DNA of 64,000 bases from Alteromonadaceae bacterium (GCA_013216015.1 JABSOI010000001.1:89056-153055), one strand, 5' to 3'; shown: positions 8,695 to 18,716, counted from the first letter of the stretch. Notes: generated by a model not told the origin, from the letters alone. Made by a program: numbers and translations.

Positions 8695-10968
8695 ATGAAT
8701 AGCAATCTTTTTGTAACAAAACGCAATGGCGAAAAAGAACCCATCGATTTAGAAAAAATACACCGCGTAATAGCCTGGGCCGCAGAAGGTTTAGAGGATG
8801 TTTCAGTATCACAAGTTGAATTAAAATCTCATATCCAATTTTACGATGGTATTAAAACTGAAGATATTCATGAAACAATCATAAAATCTGCCGCAGATTT
8901 AATTTCTGAGGAAACACCGGATTATCAATATTTATCAGCTCGTCTTTCAGTATTCCATTTACGCAAAAAGGCTTACGGTCAATTTGAACCACCGAAGCTT
9001 TACGATCACGTAGTAAAAATGGTTGAAGCAGGGAAATATGATCAACATTTATTGTCTGATTATACCCAGGCTGAATTTGAACAAATGGCAGCCTTTATCG
9101 ATCATAGTCGTGATCTGAATTTCAGCTATGCGGCAATGAAACAACTGGAAGGTAAATATTTAGTTCAAAACCGCGTTACAGGCGAAATATACGAAAGTGC
9201 CCAATTTTTATACTTATTGGTAGCGGCCTGTTTATTTGCCAAATACTCGGTTGAAACTCGTCTTAGTTATGTTGAAGGTTTTTACAACGCAATTTCTACC
9301 TTTAAAATATCTTTGCCAACTCCTATTATGGCTGGTGTTCGCACCCCTACCCGCCAATTTTCCTCTTGTGTATTAATTGAGTGTGGAGATAGCCTAGATG
9401 CCATCAACGCCACAACCAGTTCTATCGTAAAATATGTTTCTCAACGAGCGGGAATTGGTATCAATGCAGGTCGTATTCGGGCTTTAGGCAGTACCATTAG
9501 AGACGGGGAAGCATTTCATACCGGTTGCATTCCCTTCTATAAACTCTTCCAGACCGCAGTTAAAAGCTGTTCTCAAGGTGGTGTGCGTGGTGGAGCAGCA
9601 ACCTTATTCTATCCATTATGGCATTTAGAAGTTGAAAGTTTACTGGTATTAAAAAATAACCGTGGTGTAGAAGAAAACCGCGTTCGCCATTTAGATTACG
9701 GCGTACAATTCAACAAATTAATGTACCAACGTTTAATTAAAGGTCAATCAATTACCTTATTCAGTCCAAGCGACGTTCCTGGACTTTACGATGCCTTTTT
9801 TGAAGACCAAGATAAATTTGAACAATTATACCTGCAATATGAAGCCGATGATTCTATTCGTAAAAAATGCATCAAAGCTATCGAATTGTTCACATTATTT
9901 GCTCAAGAGCGTGCCAGTACAGGTCGTATTTATTTACAAAACGTTGACCATTGTAATACCCATAGTCCATTTGATCCTAAGCAAGCACCAATCAGACAAA
10001 GTAATTTATGCCTGGAAATAGCTTTACCTACTAAACCAATGAATGATGTTAATGATCCAGAAGGTGAAATTGCATTATGTACCTTATCAGCATTTAACTT
10101 AGGTGCTATTGAAAACCTGGAAGAGCTTGATGGTTTGGCTGATTTAGCCATACGTGCACTGGACAACCTGCTTGATTATCAAAACTACCCTGTTCCTGCG
10201 GCTAATAATGCCACAATGGGCCGTCGTACCTTAGGCATAGGTGTGATCAATTATGCATATTATTTAGCAAAAAATGGCGTTTATTATTCAAATGGCAGTG
10301 CGAATAACTTAACCCACCGTACATTTGAAGCGATTCAATATTACTTACTGAAAGCTTCTAATAAACTGGCTCAAGAGCTGGGTGCTTGTCCTAAGTTCAA
10401 TGAAACTCGTTTATCTCAAGGTATATTACCAATTGATACTTACAAAAAATCAATTGATGATATAACCAACGAACCACTGCACCTTGATTGGGAAACTTTA
10501 CGCACAGATATCAAAAAATATGGCGTAAGAAATTCTACAGTTTCAGCATTAATGCCTTCTGAAACATCATCACAAATTTCAAATGCCACCAATGGTATTG
10601 AACCACCACGCGGGCTTATTAGTATTAAAGCGAGTAAAGACGGCGTTTTAAAACAAGTCGTGCCTGATTACAGAAACTTAAAAGATAACTATGAGTTATT
10701 ATGGAATATTCCAAATAATCAAGGCTATTTAGAACTTGTAGGTATTATGCAGAAATTTGTTGATCAAACTATTTCTGCCAACACTAACTATGATCCTGCT
10801 AAGTTTGACGGTGGTAAAGTTCCGATAAAACAAATTTTAAAAGATATTTTAACTGCATATAAACTTGGAATTAAAACTTTGTATTACCACAACACCCGGG
10901 ACGGTGCTAATGATAACCAGATTGAAGTCGAAGACGATGACTGTGCTGGTGGTGCTTGTAAAATTTAA
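8695..10968 (+). CDS. nrdA: Ribonucleoside-diphosphate reductase subunit alpha (class Ia)
   Basis: NrdA reduces ribonucleoside diphosphates to deoxyribonucleotides using the radical generated in NrdB. The N-terminus holds an ATP-cone (VTKRNGEKEPIDLEKIHRV), the dATP activity switch. Catalytic cysteines are visible in SSCVLIECGD and SNLCLEI. The C-terminal tail DDDCAGGACKI carries the two cysteines reduced by thioredoxin or glutaredoxin. The length of 757 residues is normal (761 in E. coli). It is followed by nrdB and the yfaE ferredoxin, and preceded by NrdR-like boxes. Confidence 0.97.
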   Translation: MNSNLFVTKRNGEKEPIDLEKIHRVIAWAAEGLEDVSVSQVELKSHIQFYDGIKTEDIHETIIKSAADLISEETPDYQYLSARLSVFHLRKKAYGQFEPPKLYDHVVKMVEAGKYDQHLLSDYTQAEFEQMAAFIDHSRDLNFSYAAMKQLEGKYLVQNRVTGEIYESAQFLYLLVAACLFAKYSVETRLSYVEGFYNAISTFKISLPTPIMAGVRTPTRQFSSCVLIECGDSLDAINATTSSIVKYVSQRAGIGINAGRIRALGSTIRDGEAFHTGCIPFYKLFQTAVKSCSQGGVRGGAATLFYPLWHLEVESLLVLKNNRGVEENRVRHLDYGVQFNKLMYQRLIKGQSITLFSPSDVPGLYDAFFEDQDKFEQLYLQYEADDSIRKKCIKAIELFTLFAQERASTGRIYLQNVDHCNTHSPFDPKQAPIRQSNLCLEIALPTKPMNDVNDPEGEIALCTLSAFNLGAIENLEELDGLADLAIRALDNLLDYQNYPVPAANNATMGRRTLGIGVINYAYYLAKNGVYYSNGSANNLTHRTFEAIQYYLLKASNKLAQELGACPKFNETRLSQGILPIDTYKKSIDDITNEPLHLDWETLRTDIKKYGVRNSTVSALMPSETSSQISNATNGIEPPRGLISIKASKDGVLKQVVPDYRNLKDNYELLWNIPNNQGYLELVGIMQKFVDQTISANTNYDPAKFDGGKVPIKQILKDILTAYKLGIKTLYYHNTRDGANDNQIEVEDDDCAGGACKI

Positions 10969-11132
10969 CTTGCTGAAAATTAATAACTTAACCAATTTAA
11001 TTATCAAAAATCAAGATTAATTTCAGCACAAGATGTGCTTTTAAGTGGGAACTAGTTTTTACCATAATTAGTTCCTACCAGAATAAAACACAACAATATC
11101 GTATTAGTCACACGATATTTTGAGGAGCAATA

Positions 11133-12263
11133 ATGACGTATACTACGTTTAACCAAACAGCTAATAATACTTTGCTTGAGCCAATGTTTTTTGGACAAAA
11201 TGTTAATATTAGTCGTTATGATCAACAAAAATTCAACAACTTCGAACGTTTAATTGAAAAACAACTTTCATTTTTCTGGCGTCCTGAAGAGGTTGATGTA
11301 TCAAAAGATCGTGCTGACTGGCAAAGTTTAACCGCGTCTGAAAAGCATATTTTTATCTCTAATCTAAAATATCAAACGTTATTAGACAGCATGGCTGCCC
11401 GCTCGGTGAATATGATGTTGTTGCCTTTAGTTTCTCTACCTGAGCTTGAAACATGGGTAGAAACATGGGCATTTAGTGAAACAATTCACTCTCGCTCTTA
11501 TACTCATATTTTACGTAATTTGTTTACCAATCCCAGTGAAGTATTTGATGATATCGTGGTTAATCCAGCGATCCTCAATCGTGCGAGCAGCATTGCGAAA
11601 TATTTTGATGACGTTATTGTGCTCACCCAGTTATATCAATCTCAAGGTGAAGGCGTTTATCAAGTTGAAGGCAAAAGCGTTGAGGTGAATTTACGTAAAT
11701 TAAAAGAAAAATTATATTTAGCCATTTGCTCAGTCAATGCACTGGAAGCAATTCGATTCTATGTTAGTTTTGCCTGTTCATTTGCTTTTGCAGAGCGTGA
11801 ACTACTGGAAGGTAATGCAAAAATAATTAAATTAATTGCACGTGACGAAGCGCTACACTTAACCGGTACGCAAACTATCTTAAATCTTTGGGCCAATAAC
11901 AAAGACGATCCTGAAATGGAAGAGATATGCCGCGTAATGAAAGACCAAGGCCGACAAGTATTTTTAGATGTGGTTGAGCAAGAAAAAGAATGGGCCGAGT
12001 ACCTGTTTAAAGATGGCTCAATGATTGGCTTAAATACTGAAATTCTAAAGCAGTATATCGAATACATCAGTAATCAACGTATGACAGCAATTGGTCTGGA
12101 TGCTCCTTTTGCCATCAAAACTAATCCGCTGCCATGGATTAACGCCTACCTATCCAGCGACAACGTGCAAGTGGCCCCACAAGAATCTGAGATTTCAAGT
12201 TACCTTGTTGGTCAAGTTGATTCATCAGTTTCTTCTGATGATTTTGACGATTTCGATCTATAA
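11133..12263 (+). CDS. nrdB: Ribonucleoside-diphosphate reductase subunit beta (class Ia)
   Basis: NrdB houses the diiron-tyrosyl radical that starts catalysis in NrdA. The stretch [17 protein letters not shown] contains the Glu/His iron ligands and the radical tyrosine (in SRSYTH), and [11 protein letters not shown] gives the second Glu/His ligand set. At 376 residues it matches E. coli NrdB. A strong ribosome site, GAGG, lies seven bases before the ATG. The 164-base gap from nrdA contains the imperfect inverted repeat GGAACTA...TAGTTCC (about 11045-11080), which could modulate the NrdA/NrdB ratio; that is speculative. Confidence 0.97.
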   Translation: MTYTTFNQTANNTLLEPMFFGQNVNISRYDQQKFNNFERLIEKQLSFFWRPEEVDVSKDRADWQSLTASEKHIFISNLKYQTLLDSMAARSVNMMLLPLVSLPELETWVETWAFSETIHSRSYTHILRNLFTNPSEVFDDIVVNPAILNRASSIAKYFDDVIVLTQLYQSQGEGVYQVEGKSVEVNLRKLKEKLYLAICSVNALEAIRFYVSFACSFAFAERELLEGNAKIIKLIARDEALHLTGTQTILNLWANNKDDPEMEEICRVMKDQGRQVFLDVVEQEKEWAEYLFKDGSMIGLNTEILKQYIEYISNQRMTAIGLDAPFAIKTNPLPWINAYLSSDNVQVAPQESEISSYLVGQVDSSVSSDDFDDFDL

Positions 12264-12344
12264 CTCTAATGTCACTACATATTAGTTCCATATTAGTGTT
12301 ACTTTATATTCGTATTAACCTCTCGACGGAAGGCGAACAATGCC

Positions 12345-12692
12345 ATGATGAAAGTTAATACAAATGATAAAAATCAAATGAAGAATGGACTTGGCGATGA
12401 TGCATTTAATCGCCAATTAAATATTAAAGAAAATATCATCTATAAAATAACAGTACAAAATAATGAAGTTCCAGTGTTACCTGACCATAAGACTGTACTT
12501 GACTCCTTAGAAGCGGCCGATATTGAAACACATTCACATTGTCGTGACGGATTTTGTGGCGTTTGTCGGGTAACATTAATCAGTGGGGAAATTCATTATC
12601 CAAACGGTGAACCATTAGCTTATGTTGGAGATGATGAGATACTACCCTGCTGTTGTATTGCCAGTTCTGATTTATGTTTAGGAATTGATTGA
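12345..12692 (+). CDS. yfaE: 2Fe-2S ferredoxin, RNR cofactor maintenance (YfaE-like)
   Basis: A plant-type 2Fe-2S ferredoxin of 115 residues. The cluster ligands are in HCRDGFCGVCRV plus a later cysteine in LPCCCIASSDL. In E. coli YfaE reduces the NrdB diiron centre to maintain the tyrosyl radical. Its place right after nrdB is the conserved arrangement and supports that role. It has about 30 extra N-terminal residues compared with E. coli YfaE (84 residues). The first ATG at 12345 is followed by another in-frame start at codon 2, so the exact start is uncertain. Confidence 0.9.
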   Translation: MMKVNTNDKNQMKNGLGDDAFNRQLNIKENIIYKITVQNNEVPVLPDHKTVLDSLEAADIETHSHCRDGFCGVCRVTLISGEIHYPNGEPLAYVGDDEILPCCCIASSDLCLGID

Positions 12693-12818
12693 TATTTTAT
12701 TCGAACCAGATAAATTTTTGAAAATTTCAAAATGTTTGAGAACTGTAAATGAAATTGAGCAAGAATTGAAGATCATAAAGATTGTGTAACTACCGATTTA
12801 AACTACTCTTAACAAGGT

Positions 12819-13035
12819 TTGAGGATAAACATGTGCTCGATAATTGCTCCTGCATTATCCTACTTACGGGCATCCATGCCTCGCTGCATTAGTGCATCCA
12901 TGCACGTCGATGTATGTACTTAGTTTTTGTCTGGAACAAAAAAATGTGCTATTGGCAATTTATCCTCGATAACTGCTCCTGCGTTATCCTACTTACGTGC
13001 ATCCACGCACTAATCATTGAATATTGATCATTTAT
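12819..13035 (-). repeat. Truncated MITE-like element (family A), next to the ABC transporter remnant
   Basis: Read on the minus strand, this region matches the interior of the family A element at 16852-17059: the start GATCAATATTCAATGATTAG, the block GTAAGTAGGATAACGCAGGA, and GAGGATAAATTGCCAATAGC. It also carries the ACGTGCATGGATGCACTAAT module seen in the 34064 and 46414 copies. Two degenerate copies of the GCTCC(T)GC(A/G)TTATCCTACTTAC block lie about 130 bases apart. The terminal ATACC/GGTAT ends are missing. The stop codon of the decayed ABC gene lies inside it. Confidence 0.7.
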
Positions 13036-14412
13036 TTACTTGTGATTGCTGTTGATTAACCACTACACCCAAACCATGTTGATTTTTAATATCACAAAGA
13101 TGTACGTAAATTCCGCCATGTTTAACTAATTGATGATGGTCACCTTGGTCAACCAACTTACCTTTATCAATCACCATAATACGATTAGCGTCTTTCACCG
13201 CGGATAATCGATAGGCAATAATAAATACGGTTCTACCTTGGCTTATGCGGCGCATATTTGCTTGAATAATACTTTCTGATTCATAATCCAGCACACTGGT
13301 GGCTTCATCAAAAATGAGTATTTTGGGATCAGTAATTAAAGCTATGGCAATCGCGATACGTTGACGCTGACCACCAGACAATGAAGCGCCTTGCTCGCCA
13401 ACCACGGTGTCATAACCTTCTGGTAACGCTAAAATAAACTCATGCGCACCGGCAAGTTGCGCGGCCTGAATCACGTTTTCCATCTCAATACTCGGGTCAA
13501 CTAAGGCAATATTTCCTCTTACACTGCGGTTAAATAGAAAGTTTTCTTGTAAAACGACCCCAACCTGACGACGCAGCCATGCGGGTTCAACCATCGCCAA
13601 GTCAACGCCTTCAATGAGTACCCGACCAGATTCAGGTACATATAACCGTTGTATTAATTTAGTCAAGGTACTTTTACCTGATCCTGAGCGCCCTACAATG
13701 CCAATTACTTCGCCGGATTTACACCCAAAACTAATATTATTTAAAACAGGCGCTCTGTTAGCTGCGTAACGAAAAACTACATCATCAAATGAAACCTATC
13801 CTTTGATATCTGATAGTGTTGCTCTGTTGGGGTTGTAACCAGGCTCAGAAGGCGAATTAAGTAAATCACCCAAACGTTGTAATGATATATTCGCTTGTTG
13901 AAAGTCTTGCCAAAGATTAACCAGTCTCATAATTGGACCACTCACCCTTTGCGCGAGCATATTAAAAGCAATAAATTGACCGATACTTAACTTAGTTGAC
14001 ACAACTGCAATAGAGCCAAAATATAAAGTGAGCAATCCACCAATTTTATTGATATAAGCCGCTATTAGGCTGTAAATATTATTAAGATGACTGGTTTTAA
14101 AGGAAATATTAACGTAATCCGCTAGTTTATTTACCCAACTATTTCGCAATAGAGGCTCTACCGCCATTGCTTTAATGGTTTCTATTCCATTGACGATTCA
14201 ACCAAAAAGGAATGGTTATCTACACTAGGTTAAAACTTCTCATTAAGTCGCTTGCGTAGTGTCGGAGTAATTAACAATGACAAGGTAAAATAAAAGGGAT
14301 CTGTGTTGCGTTTGTTTTTGAAAAACCTAGTTTTAAAGCCTAAGCTTTTTGCAGCACGTATGAGATTAATATCAGCTAATGAGTTTTCAGTATGCTGAAA
14401 TTCCCTTTTCAA
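13028..14412 (-). pseudogene. Decayed type I secretion ABC transporter (HlyB/RtxB-like)
   Basis: Pieces of one HlyB/RtxB-type export ATPase lie in order on the minus strand. First is a peptidase-like fragment with LIRAAKSLGFKTR (about 14340-14365), fused directly to transmembrane text SLLITPTLRKRLNEKF, so about 250 residues are missing. A frameshift near 14190 separates LVES from NGIETIKAMAVEP. A TAG at about 13796 interrupts [14 protein letters not shown]. The ATPase domain keeps Walker [22 protein letters not shown] and Walker [10 protein letters not shown]. The switch histidine is Tyr (IIAYRLS instead of IIAHRLS). At least three lesions make it non-functional. No partner HlyD or substrate gene is visible. 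Confidence 0.88.
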
Positions 14413-15199
14413 AGGCTAGGCTCTGCAGGTATTTGGTGAAAACGAGCGATTAATGACAAACATTTTATCCCCGAATTGAAATGGCTCAACCTCTTTTTTC
14501 CTGAGTCATAGGTTCATCCTTGATTGAAAAATATACTAGAGTTAAATATCAAAAGTTACAACAAATACTGATATTACATTTAGCTATACCAAAGAATGAT
14601 TAGTTATTATTCGATCGGTTTTTTGTTAAATAAATCAGGAGACTTAAAAAGAGTTAATCTAATAATTTGACTTTCAGGTAACATTGATGAAAAGAAGAAA
14701 TAGAAATACATGTAAATCTATTAGATACGTGAATTTAAGAATAACCCGAAATTTCAGGTTGATAATCATTCGTCGTATCAAAAATAAATGTACAATTGCT
14801 CTGCCAAATTAATCATACCAATTAATTGGTATTAATTGGCTAGTGTCCATCCCTAAACTAATGTCTACTTCTGAAATCCAACTGGTGCAATTAAAACACC
14901 ACTAGATAAGATGAATTAGAATGAATAAACAGCCATGTCTAGTAGCGTTTATATTGCACAATTGGATCGCCCTCGCTGTAAACCTGATTCTGAACGCATA
15001 TTAATAAATGTGACAACATGTCATAAAACATGGGCATTTAAGTTAAATAAAGTGTTGAACAGATTGGTTATCCTTCCCGCTTACCCATCGTACTGTATCA
15101 TTTACTTACCAGATTTTTTTCACATTTATGCAGAAGTATTTGGAGAATCTCTGTTATTTGAGTAGAATCAATACAAAGTAACTTTTTAATTGGTTTTTT
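14413..15199. other. 787-base stretch without a convincing gene
   Basis: AT-rich sequence between the ABC transporter remnant and yciB. It holds the perfect palindrome at 14815-14832. One open frame (14935-15165, plus) lacks recognisable domains, a good ribosome site and protein-like composition, and I do not call it. The stretch probably represents eroded sequence upstream of the pseudogene plus the yciB promoter. Confidence 0.5.
14815..14832. repeat. Perfect 18-bp palindrome ATACCAATTAATTGGTAT
   Basis: The palindrome carries the same ATACCAATT outer motif as the termini of the IS630 element (62878 and 63997) and of the 46414 MITE. It looks like two abutting terminal repeats with no interior. 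Confidence 0.6.
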
Positions 15200-15772
15200 A
15201 TGCACGCATTTTTTGAATTCTTTCCTCTGGTAATTTTTTTTATTATCTACAAATTTACTGATATATACTGGGCCACTGGTTCATTGATTATCATGGCAGC
15301 TTTACAAATAATTTATTTTTTAATTAAAAAGGATCCCGTCCCTACAAAAAACTGGGTGTTTTTTGGTTTGATTGCAGTCTTCGGTAGTTTAACTATTTTT
15401 CTACACGATGATACTTTCCTTAAATGGAAGGTAACAATAATTAACGAATTTTTTGCTGCAGCTTTATTAATCAGTCATTACGTTTTCAAAAAGAATTTAA
15501 TCAAAGGTTTTCTTGCAGAAGCATTAACATTACCTGAAAAGATTTGGGCTAAACTAAATATGGCTTGGGCAATGTTTTTTGCCTTATGTGGCGCACTAAA
15601 CTGGTATGTTGCTTTTAATTACGATCAAGACGTATGGGTTAATTTCAAAGTCTTTGGCTTGACAGGTTTAACCTTCGTCTTTGCCATAGGTTCTATCGCT
15701 TCTTTATACAAGTACATGCCTCAAGATGATAAACAAGATACAGATAAAAAAATGTCTCTGTCAGATGAATAG
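15200..15772 (+). CDS. yciB: Inner membrane-spanning protein YciB (septation protein A family)
   Basis: YciB proteins are small inner membrane proteins linked to cell envelope synthesis and, in Shigella, to septation. The sequence starts MHAFFEFFPLVIFFIIYKFTD, typical of the family, and contains about five hydrophobic segments. The conserved stretch KKNLIKGFL...LPEKIWAKLNMAWAMFF (about residues 99-135) is clear, as is the ALNWYVAFN motif. Length, 190 residues, is slightly above the usual 180. The ribosome site is weak. It is followed, after a repeat element, by yciI, a pair also found near each other in other gammaproteobacteria. Confidence 0.93.
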   Translation: MHAFFEFFPLVIFFIIYKFTDIYWATGSLIIMAALQIIYFLIKKDPVPTKNWVFFGLIAVFGSLTIFLHDDTFLKWKVTIINEFFAAALLISHYVFKKNLIKGFLAEALTLPEKIWAKLNMAWAMFFALCGALNWYVAFNYDQDVWVNFKVFGLTGLTFVFAIGSIASLYKYMPQDDKQDTDKKMSLSDE

Positions 15773-15801
15773 ACTGGTGAATTAGTGAAACTTAAGTTGC
15801 T

Positions 15802-15962
15802 ATACCCGTTACCTTTCAAAATGCGGGAATTTGAGGTGAATTAAAAAGCATAGTTACAAGACGCTGATTCGCCGGATAAGTTATTCTTATTTAAGATTCA
15901 GCAACGCAGTAAATATGTTTTTTAAACGAATCAAAACCTGCATTTTGAATGGTGATGGGTAT
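15802..15962. repeat. MITE-like element, family C (161 bp)
   Basis: The element has imperfect terminal inverted repeats: ATACCCGTTACCTTTCAAAA at the left, and on the right the complement of ATACCCATCACCATTCAAAA. A related copy lies at 46106-46264 in the opposite orientation and shares the GATGCGGGAATTTGAGGTGA-type subterminal block. It fills most of the yciB-yciI gap. No open reading frame is present. Confidence 0.7.
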
Positions 15963-16049
15963 ATATAGCCGTTAATTACTAACACCCAATTAACAGCACC
16001 TAATAGACAGCACTGAATAAATAAAGAATTAAAATATACAGGAACTCAA

Positions 16050-16352
16050 ATGTTATACATGGTTTATAGTGAAGATGTCGACAACAGTTTAGCACTGAGA
16101 CTAACTGTAAGAGATCAACATATAGCACGTTTAAAAGAGTTGCAAAATGAAGGACGCCTGCTTGTGGCGGGTCCTTGCCCTGCTATCGACAGTGAAGATC
16201 CAGGAGACGCTGGTTTTACCGGGTCATTAATTATTGCCGAATTTGACAGCCTGGTTGATGCACAAGCTTGGGCAGATACAGATCCTTACATTGGAGCTGG
16301 CGTTTATGAAAAAGTGATTGTTAAACCATATAAAAAAGTATTGCCAGCCTAA
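16050..16352 (+). CDS. yciI: YciI family protein
   Basis: A 100-residue protein of the YCII-related fold, a ferredoxin-like alpha-beta barrel dimer of unknown enzymatic role. The N-terminus [18 protein letters not shown], the block [19 protein letters not shown] (about residues 27-45), and the conserved aspartate in [11 protein letters not shown] fit the family. AGGAA lies seven bases before the ATG. Function in the cell is not established. It is downstream of yciB, with a repeat in between. Confidence 0.92.
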   Translation: MLYMVYSEDVDNSLALRLTVRDQHIARLKELQNEGRLLVAGPCPAIDSEDPGDAGFTGSLIIAEFDSLVDAQAWADTDPYIGAGVYEKVIVKPYKKVLPA

Positions 16353-16374
16353 ACATATAGGGAAACACTCAATT

Positions 16375-16788
16375 TTGAAATTAATTAAAATGATAATATT
16401 ATCGATTATTGTCATCGGCTTACAAACTTCAACTTTTGCTCATGCCAAGCAAGGTGGAACTATCGAAAGCTGCGAGAAGAAACAAAATAATAATATTGAG
16501 TATTCTCAATGTTTAGACAGTGTAAAAGAATCAATTGATAGGGAATTACAAACCTGGGTCAATAATCAAACTTTTCTACTGGAAGAGTTTACTATAAGAA
16601 CAGGACGCAGTTCCGCTTTAATAATGTTTAAACGTTCACAAAAAAACTTTATCACTTTCAGAGAAAATAACTGTCGCTGGCAATATTTAGCGGAAGCACC
16701 TAGTGTTACAGCAGCATCCACTTATAAAAAGTGTTATATTTTCACCAGCAAAAATCGTATTAATGAACTGAACCTTATCAGTAAGTAA
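16375..16788 (+). CDS. LprI-like (DUF1311) secreted protein
   Basis: About 137 residues with a signal peptide (LKLIKMIILSIIVIGLQTS...AHA) and a mature part with the lysozyme-inhibitor LprI / DUF1311 pattern: paired cysteines in IESCEKK and YSQCLDS, then FRENNCRW and YKKCYIF. The family is periplasmic, and some members inhibit lysozyme; the role here is inferred only. I choose the TTG at 16375, preceded by AGGGAAA, because longer frames overlap yciI and spoil the signal peptide. The ATG at 16390 is a possible alternative. Confidence 0.65.
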   Translation: MKLIKMIILSIIVIGLQTSTFAHAKQGGTIESCEKKQNNNIEYSQCLDSVKESIDRELQTWVNNQTFLLEEFTIRTGRSSALIMFKRSQKNFITFRENNCRWQYLAEAPSVTAASTYKKCYIFTSKNRINELNLISK

Positions 16789-16851
16789 ACCAGCTAACCG
16801 CAGCTAATTTAATCATAAAAATTTGGGGATTGAATCTAGCTTTGGCTATTC

Positions 16852-17059
16852 ATACCATTCGCATTAAATAAATGATCAATATTCAATGATTAGTGCATGA
16901 ATGCACGTAAGTAGGATAACGCAGGAGCAGTTATCGAGGATAAATTGCCAATAGCAAGGCGCCTGATTGAGCAATAGCTGGTTATTGTGATTGAAGGCAA
17001 CGCAGCTAGTGGTGATTTAGACCATTTGAAGATGATCATTTATTTAGTGCGATTGGTAT
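16852..17059. repeat. MITE-like element, family A copy 1 (208 bp)
   Basis: Termini are ATACCATTCGCATTAAATAA and, complemented from the right, ATACCAATCGCACTAAATAA, with internal TGATCA at both ends. TA directly flanks CC...GG on both sides, compatible with the TA duplication of IS630/Tc1-type insertion. The interior contains GTAAGTAGGATAACGCAGGA and CAACGCAGCTAGTGGTGATT, shared with copies at 34064 and 46414 and with the truncated copy at 12819. It has no coding capacity. Confidence 0.8.
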
Positions 17060-17143
17060 CAATCCCTCTAAATCAATATTTAAAATTCTTTTACAACGAC
17101 TTCATCCTCTTCTTAGCTAGACAGTCGTTAACTAGACAGTTCT

Positions 17144-18286
17144 TTAGCTAGACACTTCTTCATTAGACACTTCTTCATTAGACACTTCTTCATTAGACAT
17201 TTCTTCATTAGACATTTCTTCATTAGACATTTCTTCATTAGACATTTCTTCATTAGACATTTCTTCATTAGATAGTAATACAGCAAACCATCGTCCTTCT
17301 GCTGAACTTTCCAAGCCTATTTTAATGATCATGGTTAATGGTACAGACAATAACATACCAACAGTACCAAGCAGCCATCCCCAAAAAATCAACGATAAAA
17401 ATACCACTAATGTTGAAAGCCCCAAGCCTTTACCTAAGTAACGAGGCTCTATGACATTCCCCATTACCGTATTTATAGTTACATAACCTAAACCAATAAA
17501 TCCTGCTGCAGCTGGGCCTAATTGTAAGAATGCCAGCGATATAGCGGGTACTGCCGCAATAATAGAGCCGATATTAGGAATATAATTAAGTAAAAAGGCC
17601 AAAACTCCCCATAGTAAGAAAAAATCTAACCCAAACGCCCAAAGCATCAATGACACTATGATGCCTGTTGCAATACTCACTAACGTTTTAATCGCCAGAT
17701 AATGGTTCACAGAATTAAGAAACTGATCAATTTGACGTAATCGCATTTGTGGATCATCTAGCGCAAGATGTAATTTTTTAGGTATAGAAGAAGCTTCAAA
17801 CAACATGAAAATTACAGTAATGATGATTAGAAACAGATTAGCCATAACGCTACCTAACCCCTTCAACATATCCGTAGCAAGGCCCATAGCGGCGGCAGGG
17901 TCAAAATATTCAATTAATAATGCAGAGGAAATTTGAATATTAAATTCAGCTAATTCCTCTGTTATCCAGACAAATTGTCCTTCTAACTGTGCCCGATATT
18001 CTGGTAACAATCGCGACAGTTCATTAAGTGAATTACCGACTAAACCAGCTAGAGACAAAGCAATAGTAACAAAGAGTACAATAACAAAAACTACTGCAAT
18101 ACCTTTTGGAATTTTATATTTTCCTGCCTTGGCAATCAGTGGATTACAGATAATCGCAATAAAGGTTGATAACAAAAAAGGTACTAAAATATTAGTCGCT
18201 GTTTTAATGCTAGCCAAAATAATAAACAAAGCCGCAATGATCAATAATACTTTTAATACACCGCCATTTTTCGTTGATATTCCCAT
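17144..18286 (-). CDS. AI-2E family transporter / PerM-type permease with repeat tail
   Basis: A 380-residue polytopic membrane protein of the AI-2E exporter (PerM/UPF0118) family. About eight hydrophobic segments are visible, including the N-terminal pair VLLIIAALFIILA and ILVPFLLSTFIAIICNPLI. The conserved block LNYIPNIGSIIAAVPA (about residue 237) and the motif near GNVIEPRYLGKGLGLS identify the family. Transport substrates are uncertain; relatives export AI-2 or act as Na+(Li+)/H+ antiporters. The C-terminus is unusual: eight units of five residues (NEEMS/NEEVS) encoded by a 15-bp tandem repeat, giving an acidic cytoplasmic tail. Confidence 0.88.
   Translation of the reverse strand: MGISTKNGGVLKVLLIIAALFIILASIKTATNILVPFLLSTFIAIICNPLIAKAGKYKIPKGIAVVFVIVLFVTIALSLAGLVGNSLNELSRLLPEYRAQLEGQFVWITEELAEFNIQISSALLIEYFDPAAAMGLATDMLKGLGSVMANLFLIIITVIFMLFEASSIPKKLHLALDDPQMRLRQIDQFLNSVNHYLAIKTLVSIATGIIVSLMLWAFGLDFFLLWGVLAFLLNYIPNIGSIIAAVPAISLAFLQLGPAAAGFIGLGYVTINTVMGNVIEPRYLGKGLGLSTLVVFLSLIFWGWLLGTVGMLLSVPLTMIIKIGLESSAEGRWFAVLLSNEEMSNEEMSNEEMSNEEMSNEEMSNEEVSNEEVSNEEVSS
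17150..17269 (-). repeat. 15-bp tandem repeat, 8 units, coding
   Basis: Eight consecutive units of AGACA(C/T)TTCTTCATT fill the 3' end of the permease gene. The three units nearest the stop carry C at position 6 and the other five carry T. Because 15 is a multiple of three, gain or loss of units keeps the frame and only changes tail length. Degenerate related bases continue past the stop (CTAGACAG at 17117-17140). Confidence 0.95.
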
Positions 18287-18367
18287 AACCTAATTATTAT
18301 CCTTCCACCAATTAGTATTTATACCAAAATAACTGGTACGAATTATTATTCTTCAAAATTAGAACAC

Positions 18368-18394
18368 AAAAAAGGCCACATAAGCAGCCTTTTT
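18368..18394 (-). terminator. Terminator after ihfA
   Basis: On the minus strand AAAGGC and GCCTTT form a stem with a ten-base loop, followed by a T-run. It lies about 30 bases after the ihfA stop codon and ends the pheST-ihfA transcript. Confidence 0.65.
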
Positions 18395-18423
18395 ACAAAG
18401 ATTATTAACGACTAGATAAATTA

Positions 18424-18714
18424 TCAGCCATTACCGTCTTCAACACGACTTTTAAGCTTTTGACCTGGTCTAAAGGTCACAACTTTTCTTGCTGAAATTG
18501 GAATATCTTCACCCGTTTTAGGATTTCTTCCTGGGCGTTCCTTTTTCTGACGAAGATCAAAGTTACCAAACCCTGAAAGCTTCACCTGTTCACCACTTTC
18601 CAAAGTTTCGCGTATTTCTTCAAAAAATACTTCAACCATATCTTTGGCGTCTTTCTTGCTCAGCCCAACCTTTTCGTATAAATGTTCTGCTACTTCTGCT
18701 TTTGTAAGCGCCAT
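18424..18714 (-). CDS. ihfA: Integration host factor subunit alpha
   Basis: IHF-alpha forms a heterodimer with IHF-beta, which bends DNA sharply and serves transcription, recombination and replication. The 96-residue protein starts [20 protein letters not shown] and carries the DNA-binding arm motif [20 protein letters not shown] (about residues 61-80) with its conserved intercalating proline. It follows pheT by two bases on the same strand, the standard pheST-ihfA arrangement, and is probably cotranscribed with it. Confidence 0.97.
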   Translation of the reverse strand: MALTKAEVAEHLYEKVGLSKKDAKDMVEVFFEEIRETLESGEQVKLSGFGNFDLRQKKERPGRNPKTGEDIPISARKVVTFRPGQKLKSRVEDGNG

Positions 18715-18716
18715 GA

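Noticed and set aside
14935..15165. Open frame of 76 codons before yciB
   Set aside because: No domain, weak start context, and a cysteine- and tyrosine-rich translation unlike its neighbours; likely chance.
17150..17269. CRISPR array
   Set aside because: The repeats are directly adjacent 15-bp coding units without spacers. No CRISPR array or cas gene is present in the window.
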